DNA from: Bradyrhizobium sp. SZCCHNS1050
GTDB lineage: Bacteria; Pseudomonadota; Alphaproteobacteria; Rhizobiales; Xanthobacteraceae
Length of the DNA: 64,000 nt
NCBI RefSeq assembly: GCF_032484785.1
Contig: NZ_JAUETR010000001.1
Location: 496,001 to 560,000, forward strand
Direction: 5' to 3'
Made by a program: the position numbers and the translations under genes. Below are positions 1-10,333 of this stretch, in pieces. Numbering within the stretch: the first letter of the stretch is position 1; each line of letters begins with the position of its first letter. Under the pieces are notes generated by a model that saw only the letters and a program-made list of their open reading frames with translations, was not told where the DNA came from and did not search any database.

Positions 1-15
1 CGCTGACCGGGCGGC

Positions 16-195
16 TCAGCCGCGCACGGCGTAGGGCGTCTGCGCCAGACGGTCGGCCCCCACGGCGAGATCGCGCTGCGCATCGGCCAGCGCCTTGCGT
101 TCGCGCTTTTCCTCGGGCAGCGACCAGATCGAGTCCTCGGGCGCGTAGTCCCGGATCAACCTCGTGCCACCGACGATGATCTCGATGGTGCTCAT
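16..195 (-). CDS. Hypothetical small protein (59 aa)
   Basis: I do not recognise this protein. It is a 59-residue polar chain with a charged centre (EEKRERK) and no signal peptide or membrane segment. The ATG at 195 is preferred over an upstream in-frame start because a GGAG ribosome site lies about 9 bases before it. Whatever follows downstream lies outside the window. The coding call rests on the ribosome site and codon bias only. Confidence 0.55.
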   Translation of the reverse strand: MSTIEIIVGGTRLIRDYAPEDSIWSLPEEKRERKALADAQRDLAVGADRLAQTPYAVRG

Positions 196-489
196 GTAGC
201 CAGCTCCACGAACGAGTTCCAAGAGAGTACGCGGCGCGGCTGGCGTTGGCAACCGAGCGTCGGCCGAAGGCCCTGCGGTCTCCGCCACCTGTCATCGCTG
301 AACGATCGTTCGCAGCGAGTCGCGCCACACACGGAACTCACGATCGTTGCACGCAGGCCACAGTTCTCGCAAAAGCTGCGCGGGCGCGGAGATGCGTTAT
401 TGCGCCGGGCCGTCTTGCGCCGAACAATCGCAGGTCTCGGATGCCTGACCGCCCCTCACCAGCAGGGGCTCGGATTTTGGGGAGGCCGG

Positions 490-1512
490 ATGATGAGCTC
501 GCAGCAGCTTTTGGCGCGTGCGTTGTGTCGGTCCGTTGTCCTGGTAGCTTGTGCGGCGGCATGGCCCGCGGCCGCCGCCGAGATCGAGGCAGCGACGCCG
601 CCCGTCGCCGCGGAGCCGATCGCGACGTCGCCGCAGCCGACCGCAGCCGAGACTGCGCTGACGACCGCGTCGATCACTCCATCGGCTGTCCTGCCGGCGG
701 ACGAACAGGCCGCGCCCGGCGCGGCGACCGAACCGCCCCGGCCCACTGTCGCCAGCGCCGACCGCATCGAGATCCTCGACGAGTGCCCCGACATCGATGC
801 CTGCATCGATCGCTATCTGTGGGCGCTGTACGAGCGCGCGCCGAAGCTCGACAAGATCCGCGAGACCGAGCGCCGCGTCGTCACGGTCAAGCGCAAGGGA
901 CGCATGGTGAAGGTGACGCGCAGCTTCACCAAGCTCGTCGACAACGACTTCACCTGGAAGGATCCGAAGGCGGCCGAGCGCATCGGCCGCAGCATGATGG
1001 AGTATGTGATCGGCGGCATGGACCGCGGCTTCAAGCTGAAGCTGTTCCACACCTTGCATGCCGCCGAGGCCGCAGGGCTCGCGCCCGGCATCACCAGCGG
1101 CTTCCGCGACGACTACCGGCAGGAGATCGCGAGCGGCCTGAAGGCCGCCAGCAACCGCTCCTATCACGGCGGCAGCCTGCGCGGCGGCTACGGCCACGGA
1201 CTCGCGGCCGACATCGTCAGCGTCAACGGCGCGACGCGCGCACAGCGCTGGGTGGCGACCGAGGCGCTGTGGAAATGGGTCGATGCCAACGGCAAGACGT
1301 TCGGCATCGGCCGGCCCTATCTCGATCACGACCCGCCGCATGTCGGCCCGGTCGACGGCGAGGAATATGCCAAGCATCGCGCGCCGGCCGTGAAGGTGGC
1401 AGCGGCGGAGACGAAGAAGCACAAGCGGATCGCGGCACGGCCTGAGCATCATGCGGCGAAGCGTACGAAGGCGATCCGCGCGTCGGCGCTGGCCTCGCGG
1501 CGAACGAGCTGA
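490..1512 (+). CDS. Secreted peptidase M15-like protein
   Basis: A 340-residue exported protein. Residues 1-30 form a signal peptide ending in an Ala-rich stretch, followed by a low-complexity Ala/Pro/Thr linker to about residue 95. The C-terminal half carries GHGLAAD (His236, Asp241) and DPPH (His284), resembling the zinc-ligand pattern of LAS/M15 D-Ala-D-Ala peptidases. The His-Asp spacing is shorter than the classic SxHxxGxAxD motif, so activity is unproven. The tail is rich in Lys, Arg and His. GGGGAGG precedes the tandem ATG ATG at 490/493. A cell-wall role is inferred from fold and export alone. Confidence 0.7.
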   Translation: MMSSQQLLARALCRSVVLVACAAAWPAAAAEIEAATPPVAAEPIATSPQPTAAETALTTASITPSAVLPADEQAAPGAATEPPRPTVASADRIEILDECPDIDACIDRYLWALYERAPKLDKIRETERRVVTVKRKGRMVKVTRSFTKLVDNDFTWKDPKAAERIGRSMMEYVIGGMDRGFKLKLFHTLHAAEAAGLAPGITSGFRDDYRQEIASGLKAASNRSYHGGSLRGGYGHGLAADIVSVNGATRAQRWVATEALWKWVDANGKTFGIGRPYLDHDPPHVGPVDGEEYAKHRAPAVKVAAAETKKHKRIAARPEHHAAKRTKAIRASALASRRTS

Positions 1513-1572
1513 TTGTCACGTTCACCGCAGGTCGCGGCGTTCCGCTGATTTCATAGAGCGCGCCGCGATCTC

Positions 1573-1691
1573 CGTCATTGCGAGGAGCAAAGCGACGAAG
1601 CAATCCAGAGTCCCGTCCACGACTCTGGATTGCTTCGCGGAGCTTGTCATCGGGCCGCGCACCTGCGGGGACAAGGTGGCTCGCAATGCCG
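1573..1691. repeat. Intergenic palindromic repeat, family A (copy 1)
   Basis: It starts GTCATTGCGAGGAGC, then AAGCAATCCAGAG and its inverse CTCTGGATTGCTTCGC, and ends in GCTCGCAATG. The arms would form a long hairpin in RNA. Related copies lie at 38201-38283 and 47393-47473. This copy has an extra segment between the inner and outer arms. It lies between two converging genes. Confidence 0.85.
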
Positions 1692-1737
1692 ATCGGAGGC
1701 AGGCGCAGATTCAACTCACAACTACGCCGAAGCAAGC

Positions 1738-1764
1738 AAAAGGCCGGGGCAATGCCCCGGCCTT
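1738..1764 (-). terminator. Rho-independent terminator of ahcY
   Basis: Read on the minus strand, a GC-rich perfect stem (AAGGCCGGGGC paired with GCCCCGGCCTT around a short loop) runs into TTTT. It starts about 30 bases after the ahcY stop codon. Confidence 0.8.
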
Positions 1765-1794
1765 CGCCATGTCAGCCGCGCGGTGCGCCGGATA

Positions 1795-3216
1795 TCAGTA
1801 GCGGTAGTGGTCCGACTTGAACGGGCCTTCCGGCTTGACGCCGATGTAGGAGGCCTGGTCGGGGCGCAGCTTGGTGAGATTCACGCCGATCTTGGCGAGA
1901 TGCAGCATCGCCACCTTCTCGTCCAGCGACTTCGGCAGCACGTAGACTTCCTTCTTGTACTTGCCGTCCTTGTTGTTGGCGTAGAGCTCGATCTGGGCCA
2001 AGGTCTGGTTGGTGAAGGACGCCGACATCACGAAGGACGGGTGGCCCATCGCATTGCCGAGGTTCACGAGGCGGCCTTCGGACAGCAGGATCATGCGCTT
2101 GCCGTCAGGGAAGGTGATCTCGTCGACCTGCGGCTTGATGTTGGTCCACTTCAGGTTCTTCAGCGAGGCGACCTGGATCTCGTTGTCGAAGTGGCCGATG
2201 TTGCAGACGATGGCGCGATCCTTCATCGCGCGCATGTGCTCGATGGTGATGATGTCCTTGTTGCCGGTGGCGGTCACGAAGATGTCGGCGCGCGGCGCGG
2301 CGTCCTCCATCGTCACCACCTCATAGCCCTCCATTGCCGCCTGCAGCGCGCAGATCGGGTCGATCTCGGACACCATGACGCGGCAGCCGGCCTGGCGCAG
2401 CGAGGCGGCCGAGCCCTTGCCGACGTCGCCGAAGCCGGCGACCATCGCGACCTTGCCCGACATCATCACGTCGGTGCCGCGGCGGATGCCGTCGACCAGC
2501 GACTCACGACAGCCATAGAGGTTGTCGAACTTCGACTTGGTGACGCTGTCGTTGACGTTGATCGCGGGCCACAGCAGCGTGCCGGCCTTCTGCATGTCGT
2601 ACAGGCGGTGCACGCCCGTGGTGGTCTCTTCCGAGACGCCCTTGATCGACTTGGCGATTTCGGCGAAGTAGCCCTTCGGCTTCTCCTTGAGCTGCTTCTT
2701 CAGCAGCGCGAAGAACACCTCCTCTTCCTCGGACGCCGGCTTGTCGAGGAACGCGGTGTCGCCGTTCTCCGCGCGCAGGCCGAGATGGACATACATGGTG
2801 GCGTCGCCGCCGTCATCGAGGATCATGTTGGGATGGCCGCCGCCGTGCCAGTCGAACAGTTTTGCGGTGTAGTCCCAATAGTCGACCAGCGTCTCGCCCT
2901 TGACGGCGAACACCGGAATGCCGGCGGCGGCGATCGCGGCGGCCGCGTGGTCCTGGGTCGAATAGATGTTGCAGGAGACCCAGCGGATGTCGGCGCCGAG
3001 CGCCTTCAGCGTCTCGATCAGCACCGCGGTCTGGATGGTCATGTGCAGCGAGCCCGCGATGCGCGCGCCCTTCAGCGGCTGCTTCGGGCCGTACTCCTCG
3101 CGCGTCGCCATCAGGCCGGGCATCTCGGTCTCAGCGAGCGAGATCTCCTTGCGTCCGAACTCGGCGAGCGAAATGTCCTTGACGATGTAGTCGTTGAAAC
3201 CTGGCTTGGCGGTCAT
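1795..3216 (-). CDS. ahcY: Adenosylhomocysteinase (SAH hydrolase)
   Basis: This enzyme reversibly hydrolyses S-adenosylhomocysteine to adenosine and homocysteine, clearing the product inhibitor of methyltransferases. It is a 473-residue cytoplasmic NAD-dependent enzyme of normal bacterial length. Visible motifs are the NAD-binding GFGDVGKG near residue 265, [12 protein letters not shown] just before it, and the conserved C-terminus ending KSDHYRY. The ATG at 3216 has AGGA upstream; a longer reading would run into the intergenic repeat. metK lies just upstream on the same strand, completing most of the SAM cycle. A strong terminator follows. Confidence 0.97.
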   Translation of the reverse strand: MTAKPGFNDYIVKDISLAEFGRKEISLAETEMPGLMATREEYGPKQPLKGARIAGSLHMTIQTAVLIETLKALGADIRWVSCNIYSTQDHAAAAIAAAGIPVFAVKGETLVDYWDYTAKLFDWHGGGHPNMILDDGGDATMYVHLGLRAENGDTAFLDKPASEEEEVFFALLKKQLKEKPKGYFAEIAKSIKGVSEETTTGVHRLYDMQKAGTLLWPAINVNDSVTKSKFDNLYGCRESLVDGIRRGTDVMMSGKVAMVAGFGDVGKGSAASLRQAGCRVMVSEIDPICALQAAMEGYEVVTMEDAAPRADIFVTATGNKDIITIEHMRAMKDRAIVCNIGHFDNEIQVASLKNLKWTNIKPQVDEITFPDGKRMILLSEGRLVNLGNAMGHPSFVMSASFTNQTLAQIELYANNKDGKYKKEVYVLPKSLDEKVAMLHLAKIGVNLTKLRPDQASYIGVKPEGPFKSDHYRY

Positions 3217-3239
3217 GTGGGGTTCCTGTCTGTAAAAGG

Positions 3240-3327
3240 CGTCATTCCGGGCGCGCGTCAGCGCGAACCCGGAATCCATCACTTCGAGATTCCGGGTTCA
3301 GCGCTGTCGCGCGGCCCCGGAATGACG
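3240..3327. repeat. Intergenic palindromic repeat, family B
   Basis: An imperfect inverted repeat bounded by CGTCATTCCGGG and CCGGAATGACG, with a second internal pair (AACCCGGAATC and GATTCCGGGTT). It fills the gap between metK and ahcY, so an mRNA spanning both genes would contain this hairpin. Confidence 0.85.
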
Positions 3328-3337
3328 GCACTAAGAG

Positions 3338-4534
<1,197 letters not shown>

Positions 4535-4591
4535 CAAGCAACCCCTTCTTCGCCGCCCACGGCGGTCGTTTGTATTGATCCCTAAGGAATG

Positions 4592-5941
4592 TCAGTCGCG
4601 ACGCCGCGAGATGACGTAGGATTCATCGTAGAACCACAGCCCGTTGTGCTTTCGCAGAACCTCTCTGGCGGCGTCGAGCGCGCGGGACGAGTGGGCCACC
4701 TCGGTCAGGCGGTCTTCCTCGATCTGCGCGACATACACCGCCGCGTTCCAGGCTGCAAAGGCCGTCGAGGTTCCGATCGCACCGGTGACCTCGTTGGGCA
4801 GAGCCTCCATCTCATACCTGAAAATCGAGCGATTGTCCGCATAGGCGTTAAAATTTAAGTCCCGCCCACTGGAGCCGAGCTCGTATTTCACGGCGCGCAA
4901 TAGCTCATGGCGGCTGACCGAGAAAGGATTTTCTCCCGGCCAGACCGCCTGGATGATGTCCAGGCCCGGATCCTGGCCGTGGGAGTGGATTCCGATCAGC
5001 CGGCCGCCCGGCTTCAGCGCCCGCGCCAGCGGTGCGATGATGCGCTTGGCGCGGAAATTGACCGAGGACCGGGCCCGGTAGGGCTGCGAGGCGATGATCA
5101 GGTCGAAATTGGCCTCGACCCGACCGGCCCGCGGGATGATGCCGTCGAGCAGGAAGCGGTGATCCTCGCGATACAGCACCAGGGCGATCGGCCGCTCATA
5201 GACCGGCATGCCGGTGCGCGGGGAGACGTTGGCGCGCCAGTTCTGCTCCAGAAACGGCTTCAGCGCCGTGATCTGGGCTTCGAAATCCCCGGACGAATCG
5301 CCCTGCAGCACGACCTCGTGCCAGATCATCGAGGCGGCTACCGAAGGCGACGCCGGCGTCAGCCAGGGCGCCTCGGCATAGTTCATGTTGGTGAACACGA
5401 ACACGCTGGCCGGATGCTCGAACAGCCGGTCCGGGACCTTCTCCAGTGTCAGCCTGACATCCTCGAGGCTCAGCTCCTTGCCGGCCACATAGAACGGAAT
5501 GTGTGGAAAACGGCCGTGCATGGTGCGCAGGACCTTCGACAGCACGGTGCCGTCGCCGACGCCGGCGTCGAACAGCCGCAGCGCCGGCGGCCGCGGATGG
5601 ATGCTGGCGAGTTCGAGACCGACGCGCTCGGCCACCACCCGCTTCTCGCTGCAGGTGTGCACGAACAGCAGGTATTTCTGACGGTTCTCGAAGAAGCGGA
5701 AATTGCTCTTGGGATCGCGCTTTTCGGGCACGACGTCGAGCCGCGGCGGCGGCAGCGTGCCAGTCGAGGCCGCGATATAGGCCTGGATGCGATCCAGCGT
5801 GTCGATGGTGATGCGCTTGCCCTCGCGCAGCCGCTGCACGAGCTTGCCGTCGTTCACGGCGCGCCGGCCGAACGTCGATTCCGCCATGTCCGACTGGCGG
5901 CAGAACTCCGTGATCTGGGCGAGCAGCTGGTCGTTCTTCAT
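4592..5941 (-). CDS. HTH-like domain fused to SAM-dependent methyltransferase-like protein
   Basis: A 449-residue cytoplasmic protein. Residues 1-60 form a small helical module (AESTFGRRAVNDGKLVQRL then TIDTLDRIQAYIA) that resembles a helix-turn-helix domain. The remainder has methyltransferase features: a glycine motif FDAGVGDGTVL near residue 125, and a later ALKPGGRLIGIHSHG segment. The substrate is unknown. It lies directly upstream of metK in the same direction, so cotranscription with SAM synthesis is likely. The start was set at the ATG at 5941 because the family-like N-terminus begins there, although the ribosome site is weak. Confidence 0.75.
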   Translation of the reverse strand: MKNDQLLAQITEFCRQSDMAESTFGRRAVNDGKLVQRLREGKRITIDTLDRIQAYIAASTGTLPPPRLDVVPEKRDPKSNFRFFENRQKYLLFVHTCSEKRVVAERVGLELASIHPRPPALRLFDAGVGDGTVLSKVLRTMHGRFPHIPFYVAGKELSLEDVRLTLEKVPDRLFEHPASVFVFTNMNYAEAPWLTPASPSVAASMIWHEVVLQGDSSGDFEAQITALKPFLEQNWRANVSPRTGMPVYERPIALVLYREDHRFLLDGIIPRAGRVEANFDLIIASQPYRARSSVNFRAKRIIAPLARALKPGGRLIGIHSHGQDPGLDIIQAVWPGENPFSVSRHELLRAVKYELGSSGRDLNFNAYADNRSIFRYEMEALPNEVTGAIGTSTAFAAWNAAVYVAQIEEDRLTEVAHSSRALDAAREVLRKHNGLWFYDESYVISRRRD

Positions 5942-6096
5942 TCGGCCCGACGGGTGGGAAATAGGAGTGGGCAACGCGCCCTTGGCCCAACCTCCTAGCA
6001 CCATCTGCCCACCATTGGAAAGAGCCTGAACCCGGAACCTTCCGGACGCAACAAACCGGATAGGTTCCCGCCTCTCGTCCCCCACGGTCCGTGCCG

Positions 6097-7764
6097 ATGC
6101 GCCGCTCCCTCCTGCTGCTGATACCGCTGCTGGCTGCCCTCTGGGCGTCTCCCGGCCTCGCCCAGTCGAAGTCCCAGCTTGGCCCCCTCTGTACCACCGA
6201 GACGACGCCGGCCGACCAGATGATCGCCGCCTGCACCAAGATCATCGCGCTGAAGGTGTTCTCCGGCAGCCAGCTCGCCACGATCTATTTCTGGCGCGCG
6301 GTCGGCTGGAACAAGAAGGGCGACTACACCCACGTCATCGCCGATGCCACCGAGGCGCTGCGGCTGCAGCCGGCGCAGGCGATCTACAATCTGCGCGGCT
6401 CGGCCTATTACGACAAGGGCGAGTACGAGATCGCGATCGCCGACTTCAACGACGCCATCAAGAGCGGCGCGCCGAGCGGCACGCTCTTCCACAACCGCGG
6501 CAACGCCTATCGCGGCACCGGCGACTACGCCAGGGCGATTGCCGACTATGACCAGGCGATCAGGCTGACGCCGAAATCCGCGCTGTCCTGGCAGAATCGC
6601 GGCATCTCCAAGGAAGCGACCGGCGACCTCGACGACGCGCTCGGCGACATCAACGAGGCGATCCGGCTCGATCCGGCGCTGGCCTCGCCGCTGATCAACC
6701 GCAGCGTGATCTGGCGCGCCAAGGGCCATCTCGACCGCGCCGTTGCCGACGCCTCCGAGGCGGTCCGGCTGGCGCAGAATCCGCCGGCCAACGTGATGAC
6801 ACCGCCGGGGAGCGTCGTCATCTCAGCCCACGTGCATCGCGCGCTGGCCTATGAGGCCAAGGGCGAGTTCGATGCGGCCAAGGCGGATTACGCCGCGGCG
6901 CTGAAGCCCACCGCATCCGATGCCGGCAGCAAGGCCAGCCAGGCCACCGCCAGGGTGCGGCTGTCGCTGCTGTCGGAGCCGGCGGCGCGCCCCCAGCAGC
7001 GGCCGGAATCCCCGGCCCCCTCCTCGGCCGCAGCGGTGCCGACCGGGCAGCGCATGGCGCTGGTCATCGGCAACGGCGCCTACACGCACGTGCAGCCGCT
7101 GCCCAATCCGCCGCGCGACGCGCGAGCCATCGCCAGGAGCCTGCGCGACATCGGCTTCACGGTGACGGAGGGCCTCGATCTCGACCGCGCGGCGATGCAG
7201 GCGAAGACGCGCGACTTCCTGCGCGAGGCGGCGCGGGCGCAGGTCGCCGTGGTGTTCTATGCCGGCCACGGCGTGCAGATCGACGGCCGCAACTATCTCG
7301 TCCCCACCGACATTGCGCCGTCTGCAGGCAGCGACGTGGTCACGGCGATGGTCGACATGGACCAGATCCTGGCCGGGCTCGACGACCAGGTCCGCACCAA
7401 CATCCTGATCCTCGATGCCTGCCGCAACAATCCGTTCGCCCCGCCGGAGACGGCAGGCGCCGGCCCCGGCCGGGGTCTCAGCGCCAGCGGGCTCGCCGCA
7501 CCAACCTCGCTCGGTACCGGCGCAACGTCCGGGGCCGGCACGCTGATCGCGTTCGCGACGGCGCCGGGCAAGGTCGCGCTCGACGGCGACGGCGACAACA
7601 GCCCGTTCTCGGCGGCGCTGACCCGCCACATCGGCACGCCCGGTCTCGAGGTGCAGCAGATGCTGACGCGCGTTCGCGCCGAGGTCGTGGCCGGCACCAA
7701 GAACAAGCAGGTGCCGTGGTCGAACTCCTCGCTGCTCGGTGAGGTCTATCTGGCGGCGAGATAG
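6097..7764 (+). CDS. Secreted TPR protein with caspase-like (orthocaspase, C14) domain
   Basis: A 555-residue protein. Residues 1-23 are a signal peptide (LLLLIPLLAALWASPGLAQ). TPR-like helical repeats follow from about 55 to 270 (for example YDKGEYEIAIADFNDAI and YRGTGDYARAIADYDQAI). A Pro/Ala linker leads to a p20-like caspase domain starting ALVIGNGAY near residue 320, with catalytic His391 in YAGHG and Cys442 in DACRNNP. Bacterial members of this family cleave after basic residues; the target and trigger here are unknown. The ATG at 6097 was chosen because it starts the signal peptide; a GTG lies two codons upstream. No operon partner is obvious. Confidence 0.88.
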   Translation: MRRSLLLLIPLLAALWASPGLAQSKSQLGPLCTTETTPADQMIAACTKIIALKVFSGSQLATIYFWRAVGWNKKGDYTHVIADATEALRLQPAQAIYNLRGSAYYDKGEYEIAIADFNDAIKSGAPSGTLFHNRGNAYRGTGDYARAIADYDQAIRLTPKSALSWQNRGISKEATGDLDDALGDINEAIRLDPALASPLINRSVIWRAKGHLDRAVADASEAVRLAQNPPANVMTPPGSVVISAHVHRALAYEAKGEFDAAKADYAAALKPTASDAGSKASQATARVRLSLLSEPAARPQQRPESPAPSSAAAVPTGQRMALVIGNGAYTHVQPLPNPPRDARAIARSLRDIGFTVTEGLDLDRAAMQAKTRDFLREAARAQVAVVFYAGHGVQIDGRNYLVPTDIAPSAGSDVVTAMVDMDQILAGLDDQVRTNILILDACRNNPFAPPETAGAGPGRGLSASGLAAPTSLGTGATSGAGTLIAFATAPGKVALDGDGDNSPFSAALTRHIGTPGLEVQQMLTRVRAEVVAGTKNKQVPWSNSSLLGEVYLAAR

Positions 7765-7947
7765 ACCTGCGGCTGGGCAGGCGCTGCTCCAGCCCGACCG
7801 TCACGGCCCTCGGGGAGTCAGGTGCAGCATGCCCGAATCCTGATATGCTGCCGCACAATGGAGACGAAGCGTATCGCCGTCGGCCCGCCCAATCGCCGAC
7901 ACGATCCGCCGGCAACAAGCTCGTCTCGAAGGATCAGGGAGGCTCGC

Positions 7948-8325
7948 ATGATCGGTCGTTTCGTTGTTGGACTTGGTCTGTCAGTCGTGCTGGCCGCAGG
8001 CCCGGCGCTCGCCGACGATGTCACCGGCGTCTGGCTGCGCGAAAGCGGCGCCTCCAAGGTCAAATTCGCGCCCTGCGGCGGCGCCGTCTGCGGCACGCTG
8101 GTCTGGATCAAGGAAGGCACCGACACTCCCGCCAAGGTCGGACAGCGGCTGTTCTCCGGGATGAAGCCGACCGGCCCCAATGCCTGGGCCGGCAGCTACA
8201 GCAATCCCGATGACGGCAAGACCTATGATGCCAAGATGACGCTCACCGGCGGCACCCTGACGACCGCCGGTTGCGCCTTTGGCGGCGTCATCTGCCGTTC
8301 CTCGACCTGGACGCGGGCGAATTAG
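7948..8325 (+). CDS. DUF2147 exported protein
   Basis: A 125-residue protein with a signal peptide (ending GPALADD) and one DUF2147 domain: GVWLRESG, the paired-Cys segment CGGAVCGTLVW, then NPDDGKTYDAKM, and a second Cys pair near the C-terminus. AGGGAGG lies just upstream of the ATG at 7948. DUF2147 proteins are small periplasmic beta-rich proteins of uncertain function. The four cysteines suggest two disulfides in the periplasm, which is inference. Confidence 0.88.
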   Translation: MIGRFVVGLGLSVVLAAGPALADDVTGVWLRESGASKVKFAPCGGAVCGTLVWIKEGTDTPAKVGQRLFSGMKPTGPNAWAGSYSNPDDGKTYDAKMTLTGGTLTTAGCAFGGVICRSSTWTRAN

Positions 8326-8382
8326 AGCTCCGTTTGCGAATTCAGACTACGGTCGGGTCGCATCAAGGCATCGATCGTCCAT

Positions 8383-9075
8383 ATGGCAGCAAAGACGCAG
8401 GCGCGGCTGGGATTCGTGCTGTTTGCGGTGATTGCCGCAGCAGCCGCGACGTTCGTGCTGGCGCGCCGCTCCGCGACGCCGTCGGGCAGCGACCACCGCA
8501 CGGTTCGCCAGCTCATCGTCCACTACAACCTGATGGGGCGCTCCGATGACCCGATCGTCGTGCTCGGCGACAGCATCGTCGAGGCGGCGACGCTGCCGGC
8601 CAGCGCCTGCGGACATCCGATCGTCAACGCCGGTCTCGCCGGCGCCGGGACGCGCAGCGACCTGGCCGGCTGGCTCAAGCCCGCACTCGGCCCGAAACGG
8701 CCGTTCGCGATCATCGTCTCCCTCGGCGTGAACGATGCGCTGACCGCCAAGTCCGACTCCGGCGAGGCCTTCGCCGGGCGCTACGAGGCCCTGCTGCGCG
8801 AGCTATCAAACCTCACCACGCGCATCTTCGTCACCGAGTTTCCCTCCGTCGAGGCGCGCGGGCCATTCACGCCGGCCATGGAGAAGGCCGCCATGGCGAA
8901 CATCACCGGCTATCGCGCCATGCTGCCGGACCTCGCGAGGCGCACCGGCGCGACCTTCCTGCCCCTGCCGCCGATGGAATCGCCGTTCACGCTCGAAGGC
9001 ATCCACCTGAATGCCATGGGCTATCGGTCCTGGGACCAGGCGATCCTGCAGGGAACCGAGCTCGCCTGCCGCTGA
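8383..9075 (+). CDS. SGNH/GDSL-family hydrolase, membrane-anchored or secreted
   Basis: A 230-residue esterase-like protein. An N-terminal hydrophobic stretch (FVLFAVIAAAAATFVLA) should act as a signal anchor or signal peptide. Block I is VVLGDSIVEAA with the nucleophilic Ser, block III is SLGVNDAL, and the C-terminal Asp-His pair lies in LEGIHLNAMGY. It probably removes an acyl or acetyl group from an envelope glycan or lipid. The membrane acyltransferase gene begins 85 bases downstream on the same strand, so an acylation/deacylation pair is possible. The substrate cannot be read from sequence. Confidence 0.85.
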   Translation: MAAKTQARLGFVLFAVIAAAAATFVLARRSATPSGSDHRTVRQLIVHYNLMGRSDDPIVVLGDSIVEAATLPASACGHPIVNAGLAGAGTRSDLAGWLKPALGPKRPFAIIVSLGVNDALTAKSDSGEAFAGRYEALLRELSNLTTRIFVTEFPSVEARGPFTPAMEKAAMANITGYRAMLPDLARRTGATFLPLPPMESPFTLEGIHLNAMGYRSWDQAILQGTELACR

Positions 9076-9160
9076 TCCCGCAGGCTGCGAAAACAATCCT
9101 TCACTTCGCGCCGGCTAGGATGGGGGCGCACATCCCGTCGAGACGGTTAACGATCACCGC

Positions 9161-10291
9161 ATGGCCCCGCTTCACACATCGACATCGCCTGGGACTCACA
9201 AGCTGCTCGGACTGGAGCTGCTGCGTTTCCTCGCCACGATCTCGGTGCTGCTGTGGCACTACCCGCACTTCGCCTACATCGCCGATGCCCCTGTCGATCT
9301 CGTCCGCAGCGAGCTGCCGTTCTACAATGTCCTGTTTCCGTTCTATGAGCTCGGCGAATACGGCGTGGTGATCTTCTGGTGCATCTCGGGCTTCATCTTC
9401 TTCTGGAAGTACAGCGCGATCATCCCGGATGGCACGGTCGATGGCTGGACCTTCTTCGTCAACCGGGTGTCGCGGCTCTATCCGCTGCATCTCGCAACGC
9501 TGCTGCTGGTCGCGGGGCTGCAGGCCCTCTATGCCGCGCAGCACGGCGTCTTCTTCGTCTACCAGAGCAACGATCTCGCTCATTTCGTCACCCAGCTTTT
9601 CATGGCGAGCGACTGGCTGCCGCCGACCGGGGTCAGCTTCAACGGCCCGATCTGGTCGGTCTCGATCGAGGTTCTGGTCTATGCGGCCTTCTTCCTGGCG
9701 CTGCGTTTCGTCACCACATCACCGCTGTTGAACCTGGCGATGATCCTGGCCGGCATCGCGAGCGGGACACTGGTCGGCAAGTGTTTCGTGTTCTTCTATG
9801 CCGGCGGACTGGCCGCCATGGTGCGGCAGAGCGTCGCCGATGCCCCGTACCGCGCGCGGCTGGAAGCGTTCGCCGCGTGCGCCGTCGTTACAATTCCGCC
9901 GGCCCTCTGGCTCTCCGGCGTTGAGCTTGCCGAGCGCTCCGCAGCGCTCCTGCTCGTTTATACACCCATCCTCTTGTTCGTCTGCGCGACGCCCATCACG
10001 CTGCCGCGGCGCACCGAAGTCCTGCTGCAGGCCGCCGGCAACATGACTTATTCGTGCTACCTGTTGCACTTCCCGATCCAGCTCACGATCGCGCTGGCTT
10101 TCGGCGCGCTTGGACGAGCGATCCCCTACGGCAGCCCCTCGTTCTGGGTCGGCTTCATGGGGCTGACCCTGACCGCGGCGTATCTCACCTATTCCGGGTT
10201 CGAGGCCCCGGCACAGCGGCTGATCCGCCGCGCGCTGCTGCGCAAAAAAGAAGCGGAGCGGATTGCTCCGGCCCCGCTTCCGCATCACTGA
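9161..10291 (+). CDS. Acyltransferase-3 family membrane protein
   Basis: A 376-residue integral membrane protein of the OafA/NodX type, which transfers acyl groups to cell-surface or secreted glycans. It opens with the family motif LELLRFLATISVLLWH, containing the conserved Arg and His, and has about ten hydrophobic segments. Conserved patches FFWCISGFIFFWK and NGPIWSVSIEV are visible. The last 50 bases overlap a terminator serving the converging gene. The acceptor is unknown; surface polysaccharide is plausible given the nearby SGNH hydrolase. Confidence 0.9.
   Translation: MAPLHTSTSPGTHKLLGLELLRFLATISVLLWHYPHFAYIADAPVDLVRSELPFYNVLFPFYELGEYGVVIFWCISGFIFFWKYSAIIPDGTVDGWTFFVNRVSRLYPLHLATLLLVAGLQALYAAQHGVFFVYQSNDLAHFVTQLFMASDWLPPTGVSFNGPIWSVSIEVLVYAAFFLALRFVTTSPLLNLAMILAGIASGTLVGKCFVFFYAGGLAAMVRQSVADAPYRARLEAFAACAVVTIPPALWLSGVELAERSAALLLVYTPILLFVCATPITLPRRTEVLLQAAGNMTYSCYLLHFPIQLTIALAFGALGRAIPYGSPSFWVGFMGLTLTAAYLTYSGFEAPAQRLIRRALLRKKEAERIAPAPLPHH
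10244..10280 (-). terminator. Terminator of the MetE-like gene, inside the convergent acyltransferase gene
   Basis: Read on the minus strand, GAAGCGGGGC pairs with GCTCCGCTTC (one G-U pair) around an 11-base loop and is followed by six T. It begins about 55 bases after the stop of the leftward gene and lies wholly within the 3' coding end of the rightward acyltransferase gene. Confidence 0.7.
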
Positions 10292-10333
10292 TCAGCACGC
10301 CCCATGTCGAGGCGTGCAGTGTTCACGGCGCGC

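Noticed and set aside
4535..4591. SAM riboswitch in front of metK
   Set aside because: The 57-base gap contains one small CCGCC/GGCGG hairpin, but I cannot match the SAM-II pseudoknot or its conserved loop bases.
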